Shown: positions 10,186 through 21,823, counted from the stretch's first letter. The stretch: DNA of 64,000 nucleotides from Symbiodinium natans (GCA_905221605.1 CAJNDS010002527.1:193501-257500), one strand, 5' to 3'. Program-made: numbers and translations. Notes: generated by a model from the sequence alone, not told the origin.

Positions 10186-12708
10186 AGAGACCTGCAAATG
10201 CCACACAAAACGGAAGAGGGTAGGAACAACTTTGCGGGTCGAAATTTGTCGGGATCCCCTTGGCGCCCTGCGAAAGTCCTGCAAATACCACACAAAACGG
10301 AAGAGGGTAAGAACAACTTTGCGGGTTGAGATTTGCCGGGATCCCCTTGGCGCCCTGCCACAGTCCTGCAAATACCACACAAAAAGGAAGAGGGCAGGAA
10401 CAACCTTTGCAGGTCGAAATTTTCCGGGATCCCCTTGGCGCCTTGCCAAAGACTTGCAAATACCACACAAAACGGAAGAGGGTAGGAACAACTTTGCGGG
10501 TCGAAATTTGCGGGATCCCCTTGGCGCCCTGTCAAAGTCTTGCAAATACCACGCAAAATGGAAGAGGGTAGGAACAACCTTTACGGGTCGAAATTTGCCG
10601 GGATCCCCTTGGCGCCCTGCCAAAGTCCTGCAAATACTACACAAAAAGGAAGAGGGTAGGAACCACCTTTACAGGTCGAAATTTGCCACGATCCCCTTGG
10701 CGCCATGTCAAAAGTCCTGCAAATACCACACAATACGGAAGAGGGTAGGAACAACTTTGCGGGTCGAAATTTGCCGGGATCCCCTTGGCGCCCTGCGAAA
10801 GTCCTGCAAATACCACACAAAACGGAGGAGGGTAAGAACAACTTTGCATGTCGAAATTTGCCGGGGTTCCCTTGGCGCCCTGCCAAAGTCCTGCAAATAC
10901 CACACAAAACGGAAGAGGGTAGGAACAACTTTGCGGGTTGAGCTTTGCCGGGAGTCCCTTGGCGCCTTGCCAAAGACTTGCAAATACCACACAAAACGGA
11001 AGAGGGTAGGAACAACTTTGCGGGTCGAAATTTGCGGGATCCCCTTGGCGCCCTGTCAAAGTCTTGCAAATACCACGCAAAATGGAAGAGGGTAGGAACA
11101 ACCTTTACGGGTCGAAATTTGCCGGGGTCCCCTTGGCGCCCTTCCAAAGTCCTGCAAATACCACACAATACGGAAGAGGGTAGGAACAACTTTGCGGGTT
11201 GAGATTTGCCGGGAGCCCCTCCTGCCAAAGTCCTGCAAATACCACACAAAAAGGAGGAGGGCAGGAACAACCTTTACAGGTCGAAATTTTCCGGGATCCC
11301 CTTGGCGCCCTGCCAAAGACTTGCAAATACCACACAAAACGGAAGAGGGTAGGAACAACGTTGCAGGTCGAAATTTGCCGGGATCCCCTTGGCGCCCTGC
11401 CAAAGTCCTGCAAATACCACACAAAACGGAAGAGGGCAGGAACAACTTTGCGGGTTGAGATTTGCCGGGATCCCCTTGGCGCCCTGCGAAAGTCCTGCAA
11501 ATACCACACAAAACGACAGAGGGTAGGAACAACTTTGCATGTCGAAATTTGCCGGGATCCCCTTGGCGCCATGCCAAAGTCTTGCAAATACCACACAAAA
11601 CGGAAGAGGGTAGGAACAACTTTGCGGGTCGAAATTTGCCGGGATCCTCTTGGCACCCTGCGAAAGTCCTGCAAATACCACACAAAACAGAAGAGGGTAG
11701 GAACAACTTTGCATGTCGAAATTTGCCAGGATCCCCTTGGCGCCCTGCCAAAGTCCTGCAAATGCCACACAAAACGAGGGTAGGGACAACATTTACAGGT
11801 CGAAATTTGCCGGGGTCCCCTTGGCGCCCTTCCAAAGTCCTGCAAATACCACACAAAACGGAAGAGGGTAGGAACAACTTTGCGGGTCGAAATTTGCCGG
11901 GATCCCCTTGGCACCCTGCGAAAGTCCTGCAAATACCACACAAAACAGAAGAGGGTAGGAACAACTTTGCATGTCGAAATTTGCCAGGATCCCCTTGGCG
12001 CCCTGCCAAAGTCCTGCAAATGCCACACAAAACGGAAGAGGGTAGGGACAACATTTACAGGTCGAAATTTGCCGGGGTCCCCTTGGCGCCCTTCCAAAGT
12101 CCTGCAAATGCCACACAAAACGGAAGAGGGTAGGAACAACTTTGCGGGTCGAAATTTGCCGGGATCCCCTTGGCGCCCTGCAAAAAGTCCTGTAACTACC
12201 ACACAAAACGGAAGAGGGTAAGAACAACTTTGCATGTCGAAATTTGCCGGGGTTCCCTTGGCGCCCTGCCAAAGTCTTGCAAACGCCACACAAAACGGAA
12301 GAGGGTAGGGACAACATTTACAGGTCGAAATTTGCCGGGGTCCCCTTAACGCCCTTCCAAAGTCCTGCAACTACCACACAAAACGGAAGAGGGTAGGAAC
12401 AACTTTGCGGGTCGAAATTTGCCGGGATCCCCTTGGCGCCCTGCAAAAAGTCCTGTAACTACCACACAAAACGGAAGAGTGGAAGAACAACTTTGCACGT
12501 CGAAATTTGCCGGGGTTCCCTTGGCGCCCTGCCAAAGTCCTGCAAATACCACACAAAAAGGAAGAGGGTAGGGACAACATTTACAGGTCGAAATTTGCCG
12601 GGGTCCCCTTGGCGCCCTTCCAAAGTCCTGCAAATACCACACAAAACGGAAGAGGGTAGGAACAACTTTGCGGGTCGAAATTTGCCGGGATCCCCTTGGC
12701 GCCCTGCA
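10186..12708. repeat. Satellite B, ~87-bp unit (about 29 copies)
   Basis: The consensus runs CTGCAAATACCACACAAAACGG, AAGAGGGTAGGAACAACTTT, GCGGGTCGAAATTTGCCGGG, ATCCCCTTGGCGCCCTGCCA, AAGT. Copies differ by a few percent and by small variants (GCGGGT, GCATGT, ACAGGT), which suggests mixed subfamilies. Because 87 = 3 x 29, frames on both strands stay open for up to 421 codons with a 29-residue period. These frames have no start or splice context and are not treated as genes. The array ends in the 23-bp motif at 12709. Confidence 0.92.
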
Positions 12709-12731
12709 CAGGGAGGACTGCTCAGCTAGGG
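12709..12731 (+). repeat. 23-bp satellite-border motif, copy 2
   Basis: Identical to 9978-10000, and marks the junction of satellite B with satellite C. Confidence 0.85.
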
Positions 12732-13099
12732 GTTAGATAGTTTAGATAGTTTAGATAGTTCAGGGGCTTCCTGAACTATCCAAACTATCTAAACTATCTA
12801 ACCTCTGGCTGGGGACGACCCAGAGGGAATTGAAACTTTCTAAACTATCTAAACTATCTAAACTATCTAAACTATCTAAACTATCTAACATCCTTTTTCC
12901 CCAAAATCGAGGTTAGATAGTTTAGATAGTTTAGGGGCTCGTCTAAACTATCTAAACTATCTAAACTATCTAAACTATCTAACCTCCTTTTTTCCCAAAA
13001 TCGAGGTTAGATAGTTTAGATAGTTTAGGGGCTCGTCTAAACTATCTAAACTATCTAAACTATCTAAACTATCTAACCTCCTTTTTCCCAAAATCGAGG

Positions 13100-13306
13100 T
13101 TAGATAGTTTAGATAGTTTAGATAGTTTAGAAAGTTTCAAACCTCCTGGGGGCCTCCCCGGAAAGAGGTTAGATAGTTTAGATAGTTTAGATAGTTCAGG
13201 GGCTTCCTGAACTATCTAAACTATCTAAACTATCTAACCTCTTTCCGGGGAGGCCCCCAGGAGGTTTGAAACTTTCTAAACTATCTAAACTATCTAAACT
13301 ATCTAA
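13100..13306. repeat. Perfect 101-bp inverted repeat, 5-nt loop (copy 1)
   Basis: Arms 13100-13200 and 13206-13306 are exact reverse complements by eye; the loop is GGCTT. The arms contain TTTAGATAG runs and a non-repetitive core CTTTCCGGGGAGGCCCCCAG with its complement. Confidence 0.9.
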
Positions 13307-13433
13307 ACTATCTCCGTTTCTCCCAAAATCGAGGTTAGATAGTTTAGATAGTTTAGGGGCTCGTCTAAACTAAACTATCTAAACTATCTAAACTATCTAA
13401 CCTCCTTTTCTCCCAAAATCGAGGTTAGATAGT

Positions 13434-13640
13434 TTAGATAGTTTAGATAGTTTAGATAGTTTAGAAAGTTTCAAACCTCCTGGGGGCCTCCCCGGAAAGA
13501 GGTTAGATAGTTTAGATAGTTTAGATAGTTCAGGGGCTTCCTGAACTATCTAAACTATCTAAACTATCTAACCTCTTTCCGGGGAGGCCCCCAGGAGGTT
13601 TGAAACTTTCTAAACTATCTAAACTATCTAAACTATCTAA
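13434..13640. repeat. Perfect 101-bp inverted repeat, 5-nt loop (copy 2)
   Basis: Arms 13434-13534 and 13540-13640 with loop GGCTT, essentially the same element as at 13100-13306. A third, half-decayed copy starts near 13815. Confidence 0.88.
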
Positions 13641-14035
13641 CCTCATTTTTTCCCAAAATCGAGGTTAGATAGTTTAGATAGTTTAGGGGCTCGTCTAAAT
13701 CTATCTAAACTATCTAAACTATCTAAACTATCTAAACTATCTAACCTCCTTTTTCTCCCAAAATCGAGGTTAGATAGTTTAGATAGTTTAGATAGTTTAG
13801 ATAGTTTAGATAGTTTAGAAAGTTTCAAACCTCCTGGGGGCCTCCCCGGAAAGAGGTTAGATAGTTTAGATAGTTTAGATAGTTCAGGGGCTTCCCGAAC
13901 TATCCAAACTATCTAAACTATCTAACCTTTGTTTTTCCCAAAATCGAGGTTAGATAGTTTAGATAGTTTAGGGGCTCTTCTAAACTATCTCAACTATCTA
14001 AACTATTTAAACTATCTAAACTATTTAACCTCTTT

Positions 14036-14871
14036 CCTCAAGAAAGGAAAGTAATCACATAGTACCTAAAGGTCCCTCTTACATATATATATATATGCAC
14101 TGTGTTTATCCATATTTGTTTTTCATTTATGTATGTGCATTACTCAACTGATTTACCTGGTTGGTCTGTTGCGACATGTCATTCAACCTGCCCGAACTCA
14201 GTTCAATTCTCTTGTTTCTGAGGTTCCTGTGTTGGGCTGTGTATTCGGCTACAGGGACGAATTCGTTACTTTCCCTAAATAAACCCTACAACTTCTGGCA
14301 AAAGATTCCGATAGCAATTGATGTAGTGTCTGGCATCGGGAAACCCGAACTACATGCCCTGAACCCTTTGCACCCAGACAATACATCAGACGGTCGAATC
14401 ACTTCTCCCCCCACCCTCGAAAGAAAGACCTGCGTTTTAGAACTAACTCCCTATGGTTTGTCCCGTTTCAGGCCAACGCATTCTTGCCATTTCGACCCTC
14501 CGCACCCAAAATGTGCAAGAGGGTTTACTGTCGCAAGATCACAGTCTCAGTAGAACTCTGGAACGGAGTCCGGGGCATGGGGGTGCTGAGGAGTGATTCG
14601 TTTTCGCTGTTGGTCATCAGTCTGCCACTTCTACCGGCCGAGTGCGCGTGTGCGACCCAGCTTGCTGCAGCACGTGGTTCCTCAGCATTTGCCACTATCA
14701 AGAGGCCTGGGACCATGCTTGTCACTGCCGTGCAGCATGCTGTAAGAACAGAGCCCCCCCCCCCCCCCGCCCCCAACCCCCCAAACTCCGAACTTAGGAA
14801 TGTACAGAATATTTAGTGTCGAGGGTGCCCGCAGCCTGGTGGGCCCGACTAAACACTAGGCTCCGAGCAGT
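14036..14871. other. No gene supported
   Basis: Contains a TATATATATATA tract near 14085 and a 130-codon plus frame (14161-14553) with no recognisable domain and no clear splice context. It may be 5' flank or an intron of the CCCH gene. Confidence 0.3.
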
Positions 14872-15652
14872 GTGGGGAGTCGTCAGAAGGGCACCCCCCC
14901 CGCTTTAAGGGCACCCATGTCACGAGAAGCTTGGCACAAACGGAGTGTGGGGCCGTCCAGCTCCCCTGGAAAGTCAAGCAAGCATCGGTCCGTAAACTCA
15001 TCAGAAGGAAAGTGGTGGATAAAGAGTGTCAGAAGGGACGGTGGACGGAAAAGTAAGAGAAGTCCACGGAGAAGATTTGAGCAAGGCCCCGAGAGCCCTA
15101 GAGAGAACTCATACGATGCATGCAGAGACTCTGACTCCAGCTGGGGTCGCAGCACTTCAGTCACTTCCGGATGGGAGGAGCAGCGCCCAGAGCGACACAT
15201 CTGCAGAGACTTTCAGAATGGCTACTGCGAGTGGGGCGGCTCCTGCTACTTCTCCCATGACTGGACGGAGGGGCACATGGACCTGCAGCCGGTGAAGCCT
15301 GCCGGCATCCGCTTCCGCTTGGCCCAGGATGCCGCGCAGGTCTTGCTGGGCCCGCCGTGGGCGAGGCCCGACACGAGGACGAATACCGGACCGATGCGGC
15401 CGCGAATTGTGGGAAATCTCGAGGAGCTGGGCTTCTGCAAAGAGGAGACATCCTGGGAGCCCCAAGGAGGCCTCGACTTATGGTGGGAGGGAGACTGCTG
15501 GACCTCCACGGTCATCTCAACGGAGCCGGATCTGGAGATCGAGTTCTGCGTGGTGCGCCTGGACCAGGCGGAGAGCCATCCTGGTCTGATGCAGGCCTGG
15601 GAGAGGACTGAGATGCACGAAGCCACTCGGACTGTCGGACTGTCTAGGTGCT
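14872..15652 (+). CDS. CCCH-type zinc-finger protein, main exon
   Basis: One frame of about 260 codons. An N-terminal Ser/Arg/Lys-rich part (residues about 1-90) precedes a single CCCH finger at residues 111-129: C-x7-C-x5-C-x3-H, inside RHICRDFQNGYCEWGGSCYF then SH. Family knowledge: such fingers usually bind RNA, so a role in mRNA processing or stability is likely, but the target is unknown. The following 120 residues are acidic with several Trp and match nothing I know. The frame begins with GTG, so the true start (first internal ATG at 14917) or an upstream exon is unsettled. A donor-like CTGTCTAG|GTGCTT near 15652 would end the exon before CCCTAAA repeats, and the frame otherwise runs into those repeats at 15732. 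Confidence 0.7.
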
Positions 15653-15781
15653 TCCGAAAAAGTCAACTGAATGTCCTTACTTCCCTTCTAAGAACCAGAA
15701 CGCATTTCGGGGCACTAAACCCTGAACCCTAAACCTTGAACAGCCCTAAACCTTAAATTATGAATCCCAAAATCCGACAAG

Positions 15782-15838
15782 CCGAGGCGCGACATTTCAC
15801 CTGGGGCCCGAGGCTGACGATCCGCTCACCCGCGCCGG
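15782..15838 (+). CDS. Candidate exon downstream of the CCCH exon
   Basis: Island between a CCCTAAA-type block and a TTTAGGG block, bounded by ACAAG| and CCGG|GTGAGG. Two frames are open (ARHFTWGPRLTIRSPAPG, or ATFHLGPEADDPLTRAG). The second keeps phase with the proposed CCCH-exon donor. It could be the next exon of that gene. Confidence 0.45.
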
Positions 15839-15883
15839 GTGAGGTGGCTGAGGACCCTAGGGGAGGGGGGGGAGTTTAGGATT

Positions 15884-16008
15884 CTTAGGGTTTAGGGTTT
15901 AGGGTTTAGGGTTTAGGGTTTCGGGTTTGGTGGGAAGAATGCCAGAGCAACTAAACCTGTAAACCCTGACCCCTAAACCCTCAACCCTAAACCCTAAACC
16001 CTCCACGA
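15884..16008. repeat. Telomere-like arrays: G-strand then C-strand
   Basis: TTTAGGG units (15884-15935) then CCCTAAA units (15960-16003) fill the gap between two candidate exons, in the order expected for a plus-strand intron of this window. Confidence 0.85.
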
Positions 16009-16009
16009 G

Positions 16010-16096
16010 GTCTTCCTGCGCGCCTCGAACTGCCACTGCCGCGCCTCTTCTTGGGCGGCACCGCCCGTCTGGCTCCTGGGCCGCTACTGCTCGGAG
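16010..16096 (+). CDS. Candidate exon, hydrophobic
   Basis: Preceded by CCCTAAA repeats and ACGAG|, followed by GAG|GTGTAGAGTTTAG and a long G-strand array. All three frames are open. The frame with highest GC at third positions begins VFLRASNCHCRASSWAAPPV. Family unknown; may continue the CCCH gene or start another. Confidence 0.4.
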
Positions 16097-16250
16097 GTGT
16101 AGAGTTTAGTTTAGGGTTTAGGGTTCAGGGTTCAGGGTTCAGGGTTCAGGGTTCAGGGTTCAGGGTTCAGGGTTTAGGGTTCAGGGTTCAGGGTTCAGGG
16201 TGTAGGGTCTGTCTAGGGTCTAGGGTTTAGGGTTTAGGGTTTCGCGTTTG
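16097..16250 (+). repeat. GGGTTCA/GGGTTTA variant telomere-like array
   Basis: About 20 units, mainly the variant TTCAGGG in a homogeneous run (16122-16200), flanked by TTTAGGG units. Confidence 0.9.
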
Positions 16251-16624
16251 CATGTTTCTGGGCTTCAGGGTTCATCAGGATCTAGGACTTAATGTTTATG
16301 ATGGGTTTAGGATTAATTTCTTTGAAAGGACTAAGGCTTCAAGGTTTTGTTTGTGGGAGGGTCTCTTGAAAGCCTCAATTCAGCAACTCCAATCTGTGTT
16401 ACAGCTGCAAGGGTTTTCGGGACTGTGGAGTTTTGTTGGTGTCTGCTCTTTCTATCCTTCCGGGTTTCAGTTTCAGCGGTGGTGCTCACAGGGGTTGCAG
16501 TGCGAAGTCCACACACCCTAAACCACGTCGGCATCTGGCTTCTTGGGGCCCAAAGCCAAAAGACCCTCAGGGCTGAGGTCCTCTTTCGCAACCCCAAGCT
16601 CCCAGCTAAACCTATAATCTTGAA

Positions 16625-16715
16625 ATGTTTCCCCTTTTATTAGCAGTTCTTTATGCGCAGTATCATCGGGGTACCATAATCCTTATTAAGGACTGATCTT
16701 ATCATCGGAACTTCT
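16625..16715. mobile_element. Possible decayed MITE (family 1)
   Basis: GTTTCCCCTTTTATTAGCAGTTCTTTA on the left and TAAGGACTGATCTTATCATCGG on the right resemble the ends of the family-1 elements at 26797 and 35102, but are diverged. Confidence 0.35.
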
Positions 16716-16969
16716 GACAAATCCCCGACCCTAGGGTGCGATCCCCGAGGCTCAGAGACAGGGAGCAGCTGGTGGCAGGGCCAGGGCGTCCGCCGCTTGG
16801 TTCGAAGTGACAGAGTGGCATGGGCGATTTAGGGATGTCGACCTTAAACTCTAAACCCTATAAAAGGTTTGTAGAGCGTTGTTTCTGCGTAGGGTTGGAG
16901 CTTAGACAAAGCTATGCGCCCCCAAACCCGCCTAAACCCCCGTACCAAAAAGCCCATGGGTTTGGGGCC

Positions 16970-17093
16970 CTAAGCACCCAGAACCGAACCCTAAATCCTA
17001 AACCCCAAACCCCTAAACCCCCAAACCCCTAATCCCCTAAACCCCTAAACCCCTAGACCCCTAAACCCCTAAACCCCTAAACCCCAAACCCTG
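16970..17093 (-). repeat. CCCTAAA/CCCCTAAA array
   Basis: About 15 C-strand units, several of them the octamer CCCCTAAA, directly upstream of the candidate exon at 17112. Confidence 0.9.
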
Positions 17094-17111
17094 AGCAACT
17101 CGGCCCGCCAG

Positions 17112-17206
17112 GCTGCCATGGCAAGATCAGCCCGCTGGCACCCAGCGCTGCTACACCTTCGATGCCTCCAGCGGCGCCACCTTGAAGTTCTCCCTGCAAC
17201 CTGGCA
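17112..17206 (+). CDS. Candidate exon (CYTFDASSGATLKFSLQPG)
   Basis: Flanked by a C-strand array upstream and G-strand repeats downstream. The GC3-rich frame after CCGCCAG| reads LPWQDQPAGTQRCYTFDASS and then GATLKFSLQPG. The 3' end TTCTCCCTGCAACCTGGC is copied again at 17250-17270 (there followed by a good GTGAGG donor) and partly at 17280. Product unknown. Confidence 0.45.
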
Positions 17207-17890
17207 GTCAGGGTTTAGGGTTTCAGGGTATAGGGTTTAGGGCTAAGGGATTTCTCCCTGCAACCTGGCGGTGAGGGTTCAGGGTTTCTCCCTGCAAGCT
17301 CGTCCGAGCATGACACGGCGCCAAGTTGTTGCAGGACTTCGGCTGAGTCCTGGCTTTGTACTTCGTGCTTTCTTGGCTTGGAGTGGAGAGGAGGGTGGGG
17401 TTGGGGTATGCCCTGTATCTAGGGGTCCCTGACGGCCTTAGGGCCTACTGATTTGTAGGTTCGGGGTTGCAAGTAGAGCTTGCGGGCTTTGGTGTGACTG
17501 GATGGCGCTTGGGCAGCATGGTGATGGCGATGATGATCAGGATGGTGATGATAAAGGACGATGAGGATGAAACTGGGCATGATGCTTAAGATAACGAAGA
17601 TCATGAATGATGATCAGTATTATCATGATATGAGATGATTGATAATATTGTTCTTCTTCCTCTTGTGAGTAGCAACAGTGTCGTTCTGACGAGTATGACG
17701 TCTCTGATGATTGTTATGAATTCGTTTTCTATGGCGATTCTGAATTGTTATGACGATCATTTTGATGTTAAGATGGATATGTTTAACTGTGATGATGGCG
17801 GTGGCACATTGCTGTGTGTTGGTTCGCATGTGTGTTTATGAGGGTAAAAGGTTCATGGCCTCCGTTTCCGCTGTTCCTTTTTGAATCTTG

Positions 17891-17981
17891 AGCTCGGAAG
17901 GGTGTGAGCGATGGGGCGCCTCGCTAGATTGCAGCTTGAGGAGTTCAGGGCTTTGCGCGGCTTGGAAGCCCGGGTCCGGAA
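17891..17981 (+). CDS. Candidate exon ending at a GTTTAGGG donor
   Basis: A pyrimidine-rich stretch ending TTGAG| precedes a frame containing MGRLARLQLEEFRALRGLEA, a Leu/Arg/Glu-rich helix. It meets a TTTAGGG array at CGGAA|GTTTAGGG. If not spliced there, the array itself gives a stop (TAG). Gene membership unknown. Confidence 0.4.
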
Positions 17982-18175
17982 GTTTAGGGTTTAGGGTTTG
18001 GGGTTCAAGGGTTTGGGGTTTAGGGTTTAGGGTTTGGGGTTTAGGGTTTAGGGTTTAGGGTTTGGGTTTAGGGTTTAGGGTTTAGGGTATCTCTTAGGTT
18101 CGCATTGTAGGGCTTCAGCTGCCATACGGGGGTTTCCGGGTTTAGGGTTCAAGGGTTTGGGGTTTAGGGTTTGCG
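17982..18175 (+). repeat. TTTAGGG/TTTGGGG array
   Basis: About 15 mostly G-strand units directly after the exon candidate at 17891. Confidence 0.9.
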
Positions 18176-18648
18176 GTTTCATAAACGAGTAAACGTACAG
18201 GAGCCATGCATGATACTGTCCCCTTATCATCCAGATGCAATCGCAAAATACATTTCCCAGAAGATCCATTCTAGTTCTTACTTAGCCAATTAAAGAACTT
18301 TAAAATCTGAGTTTAAACCTTTTGGGTTCCCTTATTTTGGAGTTTAAACCTTTTGGGTTCCCTTATTTTGGAGTTAGTTCGCCCGCCACATGGTACGCCG
18401 AAGGTATCTACCGACGGAATACGAGCATCACCCGGACTTCTACAGCGAAGTGGAGGGGCCACCCGGTGGATTGAGTTCTCCCCGCTGTGTACGGTTTATG
18501 GCTTTAAGGGTGTTCCTGAATCATACACCCTAAACCCTCAACCCTTAACTCTAAACCCTCACCCCTAAACCCTAAACCCTAAACCCTAAACATTTCCAAG
18601 CTCGGATCCAAGATGTCTTAAACGTATAAGCCCTGAACCCTGAACCAG

Positions 18649-18719
18649 GTGGCCGCTCGTGGTGTTCCTGCACTCCATGCACGCGCCGCGGCCGGAAACC
18701 TATGAAGAAGCTCTTAAGG
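18649..18719 (+). CDS. Alpha/beta-hydrolase exon H2 (WPLVVFLHSMHAP)
   Basis: After CCTGAACCAG| (a variant telomeric unit as acceptor), reads WPLVVFLHSMHAPRPETYEE ALK. WPLVVFLH is the beta strand leading to the oxyanion loop, where HG is usual and HS is seen here. The donor is AAGG|GTTTAGGG, i.e. the telomere-type repeat itself. Confidence 0.75.
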
Positions 18720-21700
18720 GTTTAGGGTTTTGTCGGGTTTATCTTTTTTTTGTGTTTGGGGTGAAGGGGTTAGGGTTCAGGGTTTGGGGTGTTCATGGGA
18801 TTTAGGGGGCCGCTGTAGGGTTTAGTTTAGGGTTGGGGGTTTTGGGTTTTGGGGTCTTCGCACGCCGGTGCCAACCACCCCCCCCAACCCCCCACCAACC
18901 CCCCCCCCCAACCCCCCACCCACCACAACCCCCCCCCCCCCCAATAAAACCTCAAGACCCAAACCTGAAGAGAGTCCCCGCGGCCCGAAAAAGGGCAAGC
19001 TCGAGGGCGACAACAACCTGCACCTTGGCGGAGCGTGTGAGGGTTTCGGGTTTAGGGGTTTAGGGTTTCGGGATTAAGGGGCTTAAGGGGACTAAGGGGT
19101 TTAAGGGGATTAAGGGGGTTTAGGGGGTTTAGGGGTTCAGGGTTTAGGGTTTCAGGTTTTGGGGTTTGAGGGTGCGTCACACTATCGGCTTGTGATTTTC
19201 GACAGGGTTTAGGCTTCACGGATAGCTGTGCTGACTAAGTCTCCCGTTACTTTCAGCTGCAGTCTCCACAATGGCCCTCACCAAAGCGTGCCACCCTAAA
19301 CCCTAAACCCTAAACCCTAAACCCTAAACCCTAAACCCTAAACCCTAAACCCTAAACCGTCAAACCAAGCCTGGCACATGGGCTGCCGATCAGGTTTTTC
19401 GAATCAGACACGGCGCTTCGGCTTCTACAAGGCCCCTGGCATGAGAGCATCCTACCGTTTTTCTAAAAATGATACCCCAGAAACTTACTACTCATTATCC
19501 CCCAACCCTCATCTAAGAGCTAGTAAGGTATGAGCCGCGTGTTCGTTGTTTAGTTCGGGGCGGCTCGAGATGGAAGCCTTGCAAGACTCGTCAAGGTTTT
19601 AGCGTTTCGGGCTTCGGTAGAATTGCGCCCCAAACCCCTAAACCCTAAACCCTGAATTGCGCCCCAAAGTAACAAAGTCCTCTTGGCCCAAGCTCTGACG
19701 CCTGGCGCAGAGAAGCTACCTGCAGGCGATGATCGCTGTCCGGCAACCCTCAAAGAGAAGTGGCCCGGCTTCAGGGCGCTTCTTCTTGAGGGCGTTTTGG
19801 AACATTGGGAAGGTATATAAAAAAGGTAATAATATATATATATATATATTTTTTAAGGGGCTGCGCCCATGGGCGGGCAGCGCAGGCAGAAGCGCGGGGC
19901 GAGCAGTTCCTAAGCATTTTGAGGCCCCTAAACTCCCTTAAAATCTCTAAGCGTTTGAGGAGCCCCCATAATAATAGTACTAATGGGGTAAAGAATGCAC
20001 GCCCCATTAGTAATATTATAATGGGGCCCTTTGTCGCGCACAATATTAATATTAATCGCGCGTTAACTTGCATTAATATTATGTGCGCGATAAAGGGAAC
20101 AGTAAACACGGGCGTATAATTGTTGGCCCGTGGATACAATAATAATAACCAGGTGTTACGCGTGAATAGACGAAAAAGCCCCCAAAAAGGACTTATTATT
20201 TGGGCTTTTTCGCACGCACACCTTACGCTCTCTTGGTCTTCACGGGCGGGTACCTATCTTCTAGTACTTGGTCCAGAGGTTCATGGTGGTTCCTGTGGAG
20301 CGGTTATTCCATGGGCTTTCTAGGAGCGATGGTACGGATACTACGTCCTAAAGGTTATTCCAGAGTCAAGAGATGTAGGGTCAATGTGCTAGGGTCTCAA
20401 GGGCGGATTCATGGGCAAGACTGACAGCAACCCCCTCAAAGTTTCCAAGCATTTTCAGGCCCCTAAACTCCCTTCAAATCTCTGAGCGTTTGAGGCTCCT
20501 AGACTCCCTTAAAGTTTCTAAGCACTTTATAAGGCCCCTAAACTCCCCTTTTCCTAGCCCCGGGCTTAGACACATCGCTTATGCCCGCCCTTTGGGGGGC
20601 ATCATGCTCCTGATGCGCCCCCGGGGTCCCGCCCCGGGAGCCGCTGATGCTCCTGATGCGCGCCGGGCTGGACCCGCTGATGCTCATGATGCGCGCCCTC
20701 TGGGGGCCTCCGTGGCGACGCAAAAAACCACGAAAAAAAACCGTTCGCCGGCGGCACGCGGGGGTCGGCGGCACTGGCGTCCGGCCTAATTCTGCTTCGC
20801 AGAAGGCCAGAGGCCAGCAAGGCTATTCCCGGGACGACCCGGGCTAAAAGGTCCGCATTTGCTCGGTCCTTTGGGGACCTCGCGCTGCCCGATTTAATGG
20901 CTACCGCCAGTGCCGCCGACCCCAGACCCAAGACAGTCGCATTGGGGCGGAAGGCAGGGTGGAGCGCGGGCAGGCGGGGGGGGCGGGGGCGGGGGGGGTG
21001 GGGGTGGGTGGGGGTGGAAAGGGGGGCGGCGGGGGTGGGGGGTGTGGGGGGTGACGGTAGAGGGTTGGTGTCGGATTAGGGAGTTGGGGGCGGAAGGCAG
21101 GGGTGGACTGGGGGGCATAGAGATGAAGAAGCGATGAGAGCGGTGAGAGCGGGGGGGCGGTCGGATGGTGCACGATGGTGGGAGGGGGTAATGATGAGGG
21201 CTGGGGAGGGTTGGTGGGAGGGTTAGGGAGTGGGAGTGGGAGAGGGTGGGGGCGGCTGGCGGAAAGGGGGGCCTGACTCATTTGACCAGCTCTGGTGGGA
21301 GTGATGAGAGCGGGGAGGCGGTTAGGGCGGGCGTGGATTGGAATCCTTCAAACTAGAGATTTGTAGGGCCCTAGGGTGGGGTTTCAGAGTCGAGGTGGGT
21401 GGGGGGTTGAGGGCAAAGGGTGTCAGGGAGGGGTGGAGTGGGGGGCATAGGGAGGGGGAGTGATGAGAGCGGTGAGAGAGGGCGGTCAGGGCGGGCATGG
21501 ACTGGAATGCTTAAAACACTAGAGATTGGTCAGGGGGTGGTCGGGCATGCACTGGACCCTTTAAACCACCTGAATGGATGGGGTGGGGGGGGGTCAAAGG
21601 TCCAATTCAAGGCGTCATGGGTGAGGGCGATGGGTGGTGGGGTTTGGGCATGCACTGAAGCCAAACAATGCAAAAACACTCCAATTCAAGGTGTCATGAG

Positions 21701-21784
21701 CAGCATGCTGTGAGAGCGGGTGAGGGCGGTGAGGGCGGTGGGGGGTCTTCACTGACGCCGCCCTGCTACCGCTGGGGTCGGCGG

Positions 21785-21823
<39 letters not shown>

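Larger units (their letters stand above)
12732..14035. repeat. Satellite C, 9-bp TTTAGATAG/CTATCTAAA units in inverted blocks
   Basis: Short runs of TTTAGATAG and of its complement CTATCTAAA alternate, joined by GGGGCTCGTC or GGGGCTTCCTG loops and by CCCAAAATCGAGG spacers. Each plus run faces a minus run, so the whole region is a chain of hairpins. Two very long perfect ones are listed separately. Confidence 0.92.

Noticed and set aside
8350-12708. CRISPR-like regular repeats
   Set aside because: Contiguous satellite units without unique spacers, in a eukaryotic genome.
10163-12730. Open frames of up to 421 codons on both strands
   Set aside because: They follow the 87-bp tandem unit (a multiple of three) in several frames at once and have no start, splice or codon-bias signal.
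16520-16603. Minus-strand terminal exon reading LGVAKEDLSPEGLLALGPKK with stop in GTTTAGGG
   Set aside because: The plus strand of the same island is equally open (WLLGAQSQKTLRAEVLF) and flanking arrays do not settle the strand.
18375-18515. Protein-like island (YLPTEYEHHPDFYSEVEG) before the hydrolase exons
   Set aside because: It lies between G-strand repeats upstream and C-strand repeats downstream, i.e. where intron interior is expected, and no donor links it in phase to exon H2. It may still be a real upstream exon.
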